Assembly (NCBI GenBank): GCA_000716465.1 | Contig: JNWL01000004.1 | Span: forward strand, 62,001-126,000 | DNA: 64,000 nucleotides | Reading direction: 5' to 3' | Origin: Streptomyces bikiniensis | GTDB lineage: Bacteria > Actinomycetota > Actinomycetes > Streptomycetales > Streptomycetaceae | Part shown: piece by piece, positions 17,356-25,204 of the stretch | Numbering within the stretch: the stretch's first letter is position 1 | How the letters are laid out: each line of letters opens with the position of its first letter | Notes under the pieces: model-generated | What the model was told of the DNA's origin: nothing | Seen by the model: the letters and a program-made list of their open reading frames with translations, nothing else | Database searches by the model: none | Translations under genes and position numbers: made by a program

Positions 17356-18659
17356 GCGAGTACGGACACGGGAACGACGAGCGGACGTTCGCGGCGCTGC
17401 CGCCGGCCCGGGGCGGGGCGTTCACCCGGACCTGGTGGGGCCTGACGTGGCTCAAGGCCCTGGAGGACACGGCGCTCGACAACCAGCAGCTCAAGGCGGG
17501 ACGCCGGCACGCGCGCGCGGGGGCGGTGGGCGCCGTGTCGGTGCGGCCCGGCCGGATCACCGCGGTGGTCAAGGACCGGGACGGCACGGCGCACCGGAGC
17601 GACGTGCTGGTGCGGGAGTTCTCCGAGGAGGAGTGGGAGCGGCTGCTCGACCTCGCGGTGGACAGCGCGGGCCACATCGCGGCGCTCCTCGACCGCGAGA
17701 TGCCGCCGCACCTGGTGGAGGACGCGGCGGCGGCCGGGATCGATCTGCTGCCGGGCGTCGGCGACCTCGATCCGGAGTGCGGCTGCGAGGCCTGGGACCA
17801 CTGCCCGCACACGGCGGCGCTCTGCTACCAGGTGGCGCGCCTCCTGGACGAGGACCCCTTCGTGCTGCTCCTGATGCGCGGACGCGGCGAGCGCACCCTG
17901 CTGGACCAGCTCCAGGCGCGCAGTGCCTCGCGCGCCGCCGCTCCCGTGGCGCGCGACGGGGACGGCGGTTCCCCCGAGGACACCGGTGGGATGCCGGGCG
18001 TGTCGGCCGAGGAGGCGTACGCGTCGGCGTTCCTGCTGCCGCCGCTGCCCGCGCCTCCGGTCGCCCCGGAGGCGCCGGGCCGGGTGCCGTGCCTGGACAC
18101 GGACACCGAGCCGGAGCCGGGAGTGGAGCCGGCGGCCCTCGAATTCCTCGCGGCGGACGCGGCCGGCCGTGCGCACCGGCTGCTCGTCGAGGCGCTGGGG
18201 GCGGGCGGGGACGCACCGGAGTTGGCGGAGGCGGGCCTGACGGGTGCCCAGGACGCGGTGCGGCTCGCCGCGGACGCCCCCGCTCCGTGGGTCGCGGCGC
18301 GGCTCGCCGCCGGTTCGGGCCGGTCGCGGGCGGACATGGACCTCGCCACGCGCGCGTGGCGGTTCGGGGGCGCCGCCGCCCTCGCCGTACTGGAGGAGGA
18401 GTGGACACCGGACGCCGAGGCGCTGGTCCGTGCCGGGGCGCGGCTCGCGGAGGCCTGGGAGGACGACGAGCGGCCGGTGCTGCGGCGGGCGGGCGGCGCA
18501 CGGTGGACGGCCGTGGGCGCGGAGGCGCAGCTGCGGCTCGGCGAGGACGGCCGCTGGTGGCCGTACCTCAAGTCCGCCGGCCGTTGGGCTCCGGCGGGTC
18601 CGTCGGACCGGGACCCGGCGGCGGCCCTGGCCACCGCCTTCGCGGCGGGCGCCGGCTGA
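17352..18659 (+). CDS. SWIM zinc-finger protein
   Basis: A 435-residue protein with a SWIM finger: C143-x-C145-x5-C151-x-H153. SWIM modules bind DNA or protein partners. The N-terminal RTWWGLTWLKALED block is typical of the actinobacterial proteins encoded next to SNF2 helicases. The middle (about 190-260) is Pro/Ala-rich linker, and the C-terminal half is helical with a WWPYLKS segment. Translation is coupled to the helicase through the ATGA overlap, so the two most likely act together on DNA. Confidence 0.88.
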   Translation: MSEYGHGNDERTFAALPPARGGAFTRTWWGLTWLKALEDTALDNQQLKAGRRHARAGAVGAVSVRPGRITAVVKDRDGTAHRSDVLVREFSEEEWERLLDLAVDSAGHIAALLDREMPPHLVEDAAAAGIDLLPGVGDLDPECGCEAWDHCPHTAALCYQVARLLDEDPFVLLLMRGRGERTLLDQLQARSASRAAAPVARDGDGGSPEDTGGMPGVSAEEAYASAFLLPPLPAPPVAPEAPGRVPCLDTDTEPEPGVEPAALEFLAADAAGRAHRLLVEALGAGGDAPELAEAGLTGAQDAVRLAADAPAPWVAARLAAGSGRSRADMDLATRAWRFGGAAALAVLEEEWTPDAEALVRAGARLAEAWEDDERPVLRRAGGARWTAVGAEAQLRLGEDGRWWPYLKSAGRWAPAGPSDRDPAAALATAFAAGAG

Positions 18660-18798
18660 GTCGGGAGGCCGCACGGGGCCGGGGCCGCCGGGTCCCGGCC
18701 CGACGGGACGCCACCCGGACGCACAGGGTGCCGACCACCCGGCCCGGCGGAGTACCGGCCGCCCGGACCGACGAGGTCCCGCCCGCACCGGTTGGGTG

Positions 18799-19674
18799 TC
18801 ATCTGAGCCGGTGGCTGATCCTGCCGCCGGCCGTGGAGGGGGCGACCAGGCTGCAGGCGACGGTGTCCGAGCCGAGGAGGTGGCTCGTCCGGTACGGGTA
18901 CTGGACGAAGGTCGTCCAGCGCGTGCCGAGCGGCTGCCGGGCGGCCTTGCGGCGCAGCGGCTCGCGGCAGAGTGCCGCGGCCGCCTCCTTCACCGCCCGG
19001 TCCGTGGCGTAGCGGCCGGTCAGCCGGGGCCGGGCGACGAGTTCGGCGGAGTGCGGCGTGTCGCAGGGGCGGCGGACGGCGGTGCCCGGCGCGTCGCGGT
19101 CGATGTCGAAGCAGTCGCCCACGCGCAGCGCCTCGAAGGAGACGGGCCGCTCGGGGCGTCGTTCGCCCTTCGGGCGCCCGGAGGGGGCCGGGGCGGTCTG
19201 CGCGGGTGCGGTGTTCCCGTCCCGGGACGGCGCCGGTGGCGTGCTCGTGCGCGGGGTCCGTCCCTCGGACCCCGTACGCGTCGGCGTGCCGTCCCGGGCG
19301 GGCGCGGTCGTCGGCGCGCCGTCCCCCGTCGTACCGGGCTCCGGCGTGTCGGTGGCCCCGGCGCCGGACGTGCCGGACGTGCCGGGCGCCGGGCCGCCGG
19401 TCGCGGAAGGGGTGGTGTCCGGGCCGGCGGCCCCGGTGACGGTGGAGGACGGTGCGCCGGTCGTGGTCCCGTCGTTCCCGCCGTCGTCCCGGACGGAGAG
19501 GAAGACGGTCGCCACCAGGGCGGCCGTGAGCAGCGGGACGAGCGGCGTGCCGAACCGGCCGACGCGCCGCGCCGCCGGTCGGCGCCCGCGCCGCGGGCTT
19601 TCCCCGTCGGCCGGGCGCCGCCCGTACAGCACGGTGCGGACCGCCGAACGCGCGCCCTGCCGCCTCTCCGCCAC
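18799..19674 (-). CDS. Membrane-anchored septum-formation-domain protein
   Basis: A 291-residue protein with one transmembrane segment (about 44-60, PLVPLLTAALVATVF) after a basic cytoplasmic leader. A long Thr/Ser/Pro/Gly-rich stalk spans about 65-175. The extracellular C-terminal domain has VGDCFD...RRPCDTPHSAELV and later paired Cys (ALC, VAC), which I match to the septum-formation/DUF4190-associated domain seen in actinobacteria. The role is not established. It ends seven bases before the folD stop side, on the same strand and downstream of folD, so co-transcription is possible. Confidence 0.7.
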   Translation of the reverse strand: MAERRQGARSAVRTVLYGRRPADGESPRRGRRPAARRVGRFGTPLVPLLTAALVATVFLSVRDDGGNDGTTTGAPSSTVTGAAGPDTTPSATGGPAPGTSGTSGAGATDTPEPGTTGDGAPTTAPARDGTPTRTGSEGRTPRTSTPPAPSRDGNTAPAQTAPAPSGRPKGERRPERPVSFEALRVGDCFDIDRDAPGTAVRRPCDTPHSAELVARPRLTGRYATDRAVKEAAAALCREPLRRKAARQPLGTRWTTFVQYPYRTSHLLGSDTVACSLVAPSTAGGRISHRLR

Positions 19675-19681
19675 GGTCGTC

Positions 19682-20536
19682 CTACAGGCCCAGCTGGCGC
19701 TCGGCGCCCTCGACCGTCTGGGCGAGGAGCACGGCGATGGTCATGGGGCCGACACCGCCGGGGACCGGGGTGATGAGGGAGGCGCGCTCGGCGGCCGACG
19801 CGAAGTCGACGTCGCCGACGTTGCCCGGGTTGTATCCGGCGTCGACGACGACGGCACCGGGCTTGATGTCCTCGCCCTTGATGAAGTTCGGCCTGCCGAC
19901 GGCGGCGACGAGGACGTCGGCCTCGCGGACGACCGAGGAGAGGTCCCGGGTGCGGGAGTGGCAGTAGGTGACGGTGGCGTCGCGGCCGAGGAGGAGCAGA
20001 CCGGCCGGCTTGCCGAGGATGGCGCTGCGCCCCACCACGACGGCCCGCTTGCCGCTCAGCTCGACGTCGTACGCGTCGAGGAGGCGCATGATGCCGCCGG
20101 GCGTGCAGGAGACGAAGCCGGGGAGGCCGAAGCCCATGGCGGCGAAGGAGGCCGTGGTGACGCCGTCGACGTCCTTCTCCGGGGCGATCGCCTCGAAGGC
20201 GGCGCGCTCGTCGATGTGGGGGCCGACCGGGTGCTGGAGGAGGATGCCGTGGACCTCGGGGTCCAGGGAGAGGGCGGTGATCGCGGCGACGAGCTCCTCG
20301 GTCGTCGTGGTGGCGGGCAGCTCGACGTGCCGGGAGCGGATCCCGGCCTGCGCGCAGCGGTTCCGCTTCATCTTCACGTACGTCACGGAGGCCGGGTCCT
20401 CGCCGACCAGGACGGTCGCGAGACAGGGGGTGACGCCGGTGCGGCGGGTGACCTCGGCGGCGCGGGCGGCGGTCTCCTCGACCGTGCGGCGGGCGAGGGC
20501 CGTACCGTCCATGAGGGCGGCGGTGCTGGTGGACAT
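19682..20536 (-). CDS. folD: Methylenetetrahydrofolate dehydrogenase / cyclohydrolase
   Basis: A 284-residue FolD. It interconverts 5,10-methylene-, 5,10-methenyl- and 10-formyl-tetrahydrofolate with NADP. Diagnostic segments are YVKMKRNRC (with the catalytic Lys), GILLQHPVGPHID, the DGVTT loop, the VVVGRSAILGKPAG nucleotide-binding loop, and the closing TPVPGGVGPMTIA. Length is standard. ATG 20536 follows a GGGAG site. It is a housekeeping one-carbon enzyme, with the septum-domain gene immediately downstream. Confidence 0.97.
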   Translation of the reverse strand: MSTSTAALMDGTALARRTVEETAARAAEVTRRTGVTPCLATVLVGEDPASVTYVKMKRNRCAQAGIRSRHVELPATTTTEELVAAITALSLDPEVHGILLQHPVGPHIDERAAFEAIAPEKDVDGVTTASFAAMGFGLPGFVSCTPGGIMRLLDAYDVELSGKRAVVVGRSAILGKPAGLLLLGRDATVTYCHSRTRDLSSVVREADVLVAAVGRPNFIKGEDIKPGAVVVDAGYNPGNVGDVDFASAAERASLITPVPGGVGPMTIAVLLAQTVEGAERQLGL

Positions 20537-20923
20537 GGAAACTCCCGGGCGTCGTCTCTGACCGAATGGTTCGCCCAGGCGCACGGCATTCGGCACGATC
20601 GCGCCAGGGGGCGCGCTCCGCCGGGCCGCTCCCCGGTGGTGGTCCACCTCAAGCGCCAGTCACGGCCCGGGCCCCACTCTACGTGAGGGACCGGAGGCGG
20701 GTCTCGGACAGGTCCGGGCCGGGCTCCGGGGGGCCGGCGGCGGCCGCGCGGAACGGATCGCCGCTGACCACGCCGGGCGGCCGCCGCCGCGACCGCCGAC
20801 CGGTTTCCGGCCGGGGCGATCCGGATTCGATCCCCTTGTTATTCCTGGCAGTTAGTGATCAATTCAAGTAATCTTCGATCGCGCCGGGGGGCGTTGGGGG
20901 CACCCGGGCCCGATGCTCTGGGG
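20537..20923. other. 387-base divergent intergenic region with an AT-rich island
   Basis: No gene is seen. Bases 20836-20880 are unusually AT-rich for this chromosome (TTGTTATTCC, GTTAGTGATC, AATTCAAGTAATC) and probably hold the terpene-cyclase promoter; a possible -10 TAATCT sits at 20869-20874. If that is right, transcription starts after 20880 and the upstream GTG at 20855 could not be the start codon. The folD-proximal part is ordinary GC-rich sequence. Confidence 0.4.
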
Positions 20924-21883
20924 GTGCCCGTGTTCCATGCCGCAGTGCTCGACCTTCCCTTCCCGCCGCACAGCCATCCGGACCGGGAGCCCGCCGCCCT
21001 GCTCCACCAGGAGTGGCTGCGGCGCCACGAGGGACTGGGCGGGGCCGTCGACCGGGCGGTGTACGACCGGTGGGACGTGCCCCGGCTCGCCGCGTTGACC
21101 AGTCCCGACTGCGCCACCGGCGACCTCGCCCTCGCCGTGGACCTGCTCGGCTTCTACTTCCTCTTCGACGACGGGTTCGACAGTGGTCTCGGCCGGTCCC
21201 CGGCGCGGGTGGCGGAGGTCTGCACCCGGTTGACGGCCCTCCTGCACGGGGACGGCCCCCCGCCCGGCGCCCGCACCCCCGTGGAGCGGGCCTTCGCCGA
21301 CCTCTGGGAGCGCAGTGCGCGCGGCATGTCCGCCCGGTGGCGGGCCAGGAGCGCCTACAACTGGGAGTGGTACTTCGCCTGCCACCCCGCCGAGGCCGCC
21401 GGGCGGCTCTCCGGGCGGCGCCCGGACCGGGAGGGCTATCTGGCGCTCCGCCGGGGCACGGCCGCCATGGAGACGCTCTTCGACATGGTCGAGCGGCTCA
21501 ACCGGTTCGAGGTGCCGCAGGAGGTGCTGCACCATCCGACCCTCCGTCTGATGCGCCAGCTGGCGGCCGACATACCGTCGTTCACCAACGACGTGCACTC
21601 GTACGCGCAGGAGCTGGCGCGGGGCGATGTCGCCAACATGGTGATGATCGTCCGCGAGGAGCGCGGCGGCACCCCCGAGGAGGCGGCCGCCCAGGTGATG
21701 CGCGAGGCCCAGGGGATGGTCGACCGCTTCGTGGGGCTCTCCGCCGAGGTCCCGGGGATCTGCGACCTCCTCGGCCTCTCCCCCGCCGGGCACGAGGCCG
21801 CCCGCCGGTACGTCGACGGTCTCGCCTCCTGGATCGCCGGCTACCACCGCTGGGAGGTCGACACCGGCCGCTACGGCGACTGA
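20924..21883 (+). CDS. Class I terpene cyclase
   Basis: A 319-residue bacterial terpene synthase, which would ionise a prenyl diphosphate and cyclise it. Metal-binding motifs are intact: DDGFD (82-86) and the NSE triad NDVHSYAQE (222-230). The C-terminal WEVDTGRY matches the conserved RY pair. I read from GTG 20924 (VPVFHAAVLDLPFPPH); the frame continues upstream to 20855 but the extra residues look non-homologous. It falls in the sesquiterpene-size class; the product cannot be predicted. No P450, methyltransferase or prenyltransferase lies nearby, so it is a stand-alone cyclase. Confidence 0.9.
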   Translation: MPVFHAAVLDLPFPPHSHPDREPAALLHQEWLRRHEGLGGAVDRAVYDRWDVPRLAALTSPDCATGDLALAVDLLGFYFLFDDGFDSGLGRSPARVAEVCTRLTALLHGDGPPPGARTPVERAFADLWERSARGMSARWRARSAYNWEWYFACHPAEAAGRLSGRRPDREGYLALRRGTAAMETLFDMVERLNRFEVPQEVLHHPTLRLMRQLAADIPSFTNDVHSYAQELARGDVANMVMIVREERGGTPEEAAAQVMREAQGMVDRFVGLSAEVPGICDLLGLSPAGHEAARRYVDGLASWIAGYHRWEVDTGRYGD

Positions 21884-21914
21884 GCCGCGGTCGTGGAGAC
21901 GCCCCGCACGGAAA

Positions 21915-21942
21915 CGCCCCGCACGCGTGCGCGTGCGGGGCG
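21915..21942. terminator. Bidirectional terminator hairpin
   Basis: A perfect 13-base stem (21915-21927 with 21930-21942, CGCCCCGCACGCG paired to its complement) lies between the convergent ends of the terpene-cyclase and DUF1206 genes. No U-run follows, as is usual in streptomycetes. Confidence 0.8.
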
Positions 21943-21962
21943 CCCGGGCCGAGGCCGGCGGA

Positions 21963-22793
21963 TCAGACGTCGCGCCACTTCGCCTGGCCGAAGGAGAAGG
22001 TCCCGAAGAGGACGAGTCCGACGGCCACGGCGACCAGCAGCCACGGCCCGGCGGGGGTCTGTGCGAACGAACGGATCGCGTCGTCCATGCCCTTGGCCTC
22101 GTTCGGGTCGAACTGGACGGCCGCCTTCAGGCCGAAGAAGCCGATGGCTGCGAAGACGAGTCCGCGTCCGACGCCCCCGGCGACGCCGGTCACGTCCATG
22201 AAGCGCCGCTGCTTCTCGGACATCGCGGCCCACGTCAGGCGCTTGCGGTACTTCCGCATCACGGCCCGGCCGCCCATCCACAGGCCCGCGCCCAGGAAGC
22301 CCACGGCCGCCGCGCCGACCAGCCACTGCCCTGCCGGAAGGTCGAGGAGGCGGCCGGTGATGTCGTGGCTCTGACGGTCGGTCGAGCCGGCGCCGCTGTC
22401 CCGGTTCCCCGCCGCGAAGGACAGGACGAAGAAGGCCGAGACGGCGTAGAAGACGAACCGGGCGGCGGACACGGCCCGCTTGGCAGGTTTGTCACCCTTC
22501 GGGCCCGCGCCGCCGAACAGGGCCTCCGAGAGGCGCCACAGCGCCATCCCGACGAGCCCGATGCCGAGGGCCCAGAGGATCACCGCTCCGAACGGCGTTT
22601 CGGCGACCTGCGCGAGGGCGCCCCCCTTGTCGGCCTGCTCGCCCGTGCCCGTCAGGCCGATGCGGACGGCCAGGACCCCGATGAGCAGGTACAGGACTCC
22701 GCGCGCGACGAATCCCGCCCGGGCTCCCGCTCGCACCACGTCCCCACGGGCCGCTCTTCTCGCGACGGCCGTGGTCGACCCCCCTGCGCTCAT
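21963..22793 (-). CDS. DUF1206 membrane protein
   Basis: A 276-residue integral membrane protein with six hydrophobic segments arranged as three pairs, each around a G(F/V)xxRGxxY/xxxG motif, for example FVARGVLYLLIG near residue 28 and GVGRGLVFAAIGFFGLKA near 205. This is the DUF1206 triple repeat. Function unknown. ATG 22793 is followed by a short basic leader. It diverges from the alpha/beta hydrolase; the shared 184-base gap has paired GTTCGAAC palindromes. Confidence 0.88.
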   Translation of the reverse strand: MSAGGSTTAVARRAARGDVVRAGARAGFVARGVLYLLIGVLAVRIGLTGTGEQADKGGALAQVAETPFGAVILWALGIGLVGMALWRLSEALFGGAGPKGDKPAKRAVSAARFVFYAVSAFFVLSFAAGNRDSGAGSTDRQSHDITGRLLDLPAGQWLVGAAAVGFLGAGLWMGGRAVMRKYRKRLTWAAMSEKQRRFMDVTGVAGGVGRGLVFAAIGFFGLKAAVQFDPNEAKGMDDAIRSFAQTPAGPWLLVAVAVGLVLFGTFSFGQAKWRDV

Positions 22794-22842
22794 GCCCCTT
22801 CACCCCTCTCTGATCGGAATGACCGGGTGCCCCGTCTTCTCC

Positions 22843-22869
22843 GTTCGAACCCCCGTGGCGTGTTCGAAC
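22843..22869. promoter_or_regulatory. Two GTTCGAAC palindromes, 19 bases apart
   Basis: GTTCGAAC occurs at 22843-22850 and again at 22862-22869 in the gap between the divergent DUF1206 and hydrolase genes. Seen as an inverted pair this is GAAC-N11-GTTC, the same geometry as at 8507-8529. A shared regulator of the two divergent regions is an inference only. Confidence 0.4.
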
Positions 22870-22977
22870 GCCGGCCGGCGGGTGCCGCGCGGGCCGGTGG
22901 GACCACCGTTTGCGGCCCTCCGGCGCCCGGCGGAGACTGGGCGGGGGCAGGGGGCGAGCCGGAGAGGGCCTGGGACG

Positions 22978-23787
22978 ATGGGCGCATACGCTGACCTTCC
23001 TGGGGTCAGGACCTGGTACGAGACCGAGGGCGAGGGCGACCCGCTGGTCCTGTTGCACGGCGGCTTCTGCACCAACGAGACGTGGGGCGCCCAGCGCCCC
23101 GACCTCGCCGCCGCTTACCGCCTCTTCCTGCCCGAGCGGCGCGCGCACGGGCACACCCCCGACGTGACCGGGCCGCTGTCGTACCGGGACATGGCGGACG
23201 ACACGGTGGCGTTCCTGGAGCGGGTGGTCGGGGGGCCCGCGCATCTGGTCGGATGGAGCGACGGCGGTGTCGTCGCGCTGCTCGTCGCCGCCGCCCGGCC
23301 CGACCTGGTCCGCGGGATCGTGGCGATCGGGGCGAACTTCCGCCCCGGTCCCGAGTGCTTCACCGATCCGGCGGTGCTCGACGAGATGACGCCCGACAGC
23401 CCGGACATGGAGTTCTTCCGCGAGATGTACGCGGCCGTCACGCCGGACGGCGCCGACCACTGGCCGGTGGTGGCGGCCAAGGTGGTCGACATGTGGCGGA
23501 CCCAGCCGACGCTCTCTCCCGAGGAGCTGGGAGGCGTACGGGCGCCCACCCTGGTCGTGGTCGGCGACGACGACCTGATGACGCTCGAACACACCGCCGC
23601 CCTCTACCGCGCGATCCCCGGGGCACAGCTGGCCGTGGTGCCCGGCGCCTCCCACCTGGTGCCGCTGGAGCAGCCGGAGCGGATCAACCGGATGATCCTC
23701 GACCACCTGGCACGGGACGCCGCCGTCGAGACGATGATGCCGGTCCTGCGGGCGAAGCCCGGAGGACCGGGCGGCGCCGCCGGCTGA
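22978..23787 (+). CDS. Alpha/beta hydrolase
   Basis: A 269-residue alpha/beta hydrolase. The oxyanion region LLHGGFCTN (25-33), the nucleophile elbow GWSDGG with Ser94, an acidic residue in VVVGDDDLM and the His in PGASHLVPLEQP make a complete triad. It has no signal peptide, so it acts in the cytoplasm. The substrate is unknown. ATG 22978 is preceded by GAGAGGG. The next gene follows after 40 bases on the same strand and may be co-transcribed. Confidence 0.88.
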   Translation: MGAYADLPGVRTWYETEGEGDPLVLLHGGFCTNETWGAQRPDLAAAYRLFLPERRAHGHTPDVTGPLSYRDMADDTVAFLERVVGGPAHLVGWSDGGVVALLVAAARPDLVRGIVAIGANFRPGPECFTDPAVLDEMTPDSPDMEFFREMYAAVTPDGADHWPVVAAKVVDMWRTQPTLSPEELGGVRAPTLVVVGDDDLMTLEHTAALYRAIPGAQLAVVPGASHLVPLEQPERINRMILDHLARDAAVETMMPVLRAKPGGPGGAAG

Positions 23788-23827
23788 TCCCGGGCGGAGC
23801 CGTACGGAGCGGGCTACGCTCGTGGCC

Positions 23828-24820
23828 ATGGCTGGCGACGGTGAGTACGAGCGCGACCGGAACTACATCACGACGAGGGTCACGGCCGACGGCCGGGACG
23901 GGTATCCCGTGGAGCCCGGACGGTACCGGCTGGTCATCGCCCGCGCGTGCCCGTGGGCGAACCGGGCCGCGATCGTCCGGCGCCTCATGGGCCTGGAGGA
24001 CGTCCTGTCGATGGGCATCGCGGGGCCCGTGCACGACGAGCGCAGTTGGTCCTTCCACCTGGACCCGGACGGCAGGGACCCGGTCCTCGGGATCGAACGG
24101 CTCCAGGAGGCGTTCTTCCGGCGGGACCCCGCCTACGCGCGCGGGATCACCGTGCCCGCGATCGTCGACGTCCCCACCGGCGCGGTGGTGACCAACGACT
24201 TCGCGCAGATCACGCTCGACCTGGGCAGCCAGTGGACGGCTCATCAGCGGGACGGCGCGCCGGAGCTCTATCCGGAGAAGTGGCGCGACGAGATCGACGA
24301 CGTGGCCGAGAAGGTGTACCGGGACGTCAACAACGGCGTCTACAAGTGCGGTTTCGCGAGCGGCCAGGAGGCGTACGACAAGGCGTACCGGAGGCTGTGG
24401 GACCGGCTGGAATGGCTGGAGGAGCGGCTTGGGAACCGGCGCTATCTGGTCGGGGACACGATCACGGAGGCCGACGTCCGCCTCTTCACGACCCTCGTGC
24501 GGTTCGACGCCGTCTACCACGGCCACTTCAAGTGCAACCGCCGGAAGCTGACCGAGCTCCCGGCGCTGTGGGGGTACGCGCGGGACCTGTTCCAGACGCC
24601 CGGTTTCGGCGACACCGTCGACTTCGAGCAGATCAAGACGCACTACTACGTCGTCCACCGCGACATCAATCCGACGGGGATCGTCCCCCTGGGCCCGGAT
24701 CCCCGCAACTGGCTCTCGGCGCACGGCCGGGAGGAGCTCGGCGGGCGCCCGTTCGGCGACGGCACGGCGCCCGGGCCGCCTCCCGCGTCCGAGCGGGTGC
24801 CGCCGCTCGGCACCGGCTGA
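23828..24820 (+). CDS. Glutathionyl-hydroquinone-reductase-like transferase
   Basis: A 330-residue member of the Xi-class glutathione transferase (ECM4/YqjG) family, which reduces glutathionyl-hydroquinones through a catalytic Cys. The signature ACPWANR places that Cys at residue 41. The C-terminal all-helical half contains the family's VYKCGFASGQEAYDKA and FTTLVRFDAVYHGHFKCN segments. Streptomycetes use mycothiol rather than glutathione, so the true substrate is probably a different thiol adduct (inference). ATG 23828 is used; an in-frame GTG at 23822 is better spaced from a GGAG and is possible. A strong hairpin ends the transcript at 24850-24893. Confidence 0.9.
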   Translation: MAGDGEYERDRNYITTRVTADGRDGYPVEPGRYRLVIARACPWANRAAIVRRLMGLEDVLSMGIAGPVHDERSWSFHLDPDGRDPVLGIERLQEAFFRRDPAYARGITVPAIVDVPTGAVVTNDFAQITLDLGSQWTAHQRDGAPELYPEKWRDEIDDVAEKVYRDVNNGVYKCGFASGQEAYDKAYRRLWDRLEWLEERLGNRRYLVGDTITEADVRLFTTLVRFDAVYHGHFKCNRRKLTELPALWGYARDLFQTPGFGDTVDFEQIKTHYYVVHRDINPTGIVPLGPDPRNWLSAHGREELGGRPFGDGTAPGPPPASERVPPLGTG

Positions 24821-24849
24821 GCTCCCCGGCCGGACGGCCCGTCCCGTAC

Positions 24850-24893
24850 GCGCGTCGGCCCCGCCCTGTCTTCCTCGGGCGGGGCCGACGCGC
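24850..24893. terminator. Strong hairpin terminator
   Basis: A perfect 17-base GC-rich stem (24850-24866 with 24877-24893) around a ten-base loop. It lies just after the transferase stop and just before the convergent Pro-rich gene's stop, so it can serve both directions. Confidence 0.9.
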
Positions 24894-24900
24894 GGAACGC

Positions 24901-25140
24901 TCAGGTCACCGGTTCCGGTCCGGGGCCCGGCGGGGGCAGCGGGCCGGGTTGCGGGAAGGGCTCCGGGGGCGGGGTCGGGGCCGGCGGGTCCGGTTCCGGC
25001 TGGGGCGGCGCGGGCGGGACGGGGTCCGGACCGCCGGGTCCGGGGGCCGGTCCCGGCAGCGGTCCCGGCCCGGGCGCGGGGCCGGGCCCCGGCGGAGGCG
25101 TGGGACTCGGAGGGACGGGATCGTTCGGGGGCGTGCTCAT
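24901..25140 (-). CDS. Pro/Gly-rich small protein
   Basis: A 79-residue protein that is about half proline, with Gly, Glu and Asp making up most of the rest. It starts MSTPPNDPVPPSPTPPPGPG. No domain, signal or membrane segment is seen; it must be disordered. ATG 25140 follows a good GGAGGGTT site, and a terminator lies just beyond the stop, both favouring a real gene. It follows the SpoIIE phosphatase gene on the same strand after 64 bases. Confidence 0.55.
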   Translation of the reverse strand: MSTPPNDPVPPSPTPPPGPGPAPGPGPLPGPAPGPGGPDPVPPAPPQPEPDPPAPTPPPEPFPQPGPLPPPGPGPEPVT

Positions 25141-25204
25141 GAACCCTCCTGACGGTTCGCCGTGGTCTCGCTGTCGAAGCCGCGCCTACCCGCGTCCGGA
25201 GCGA

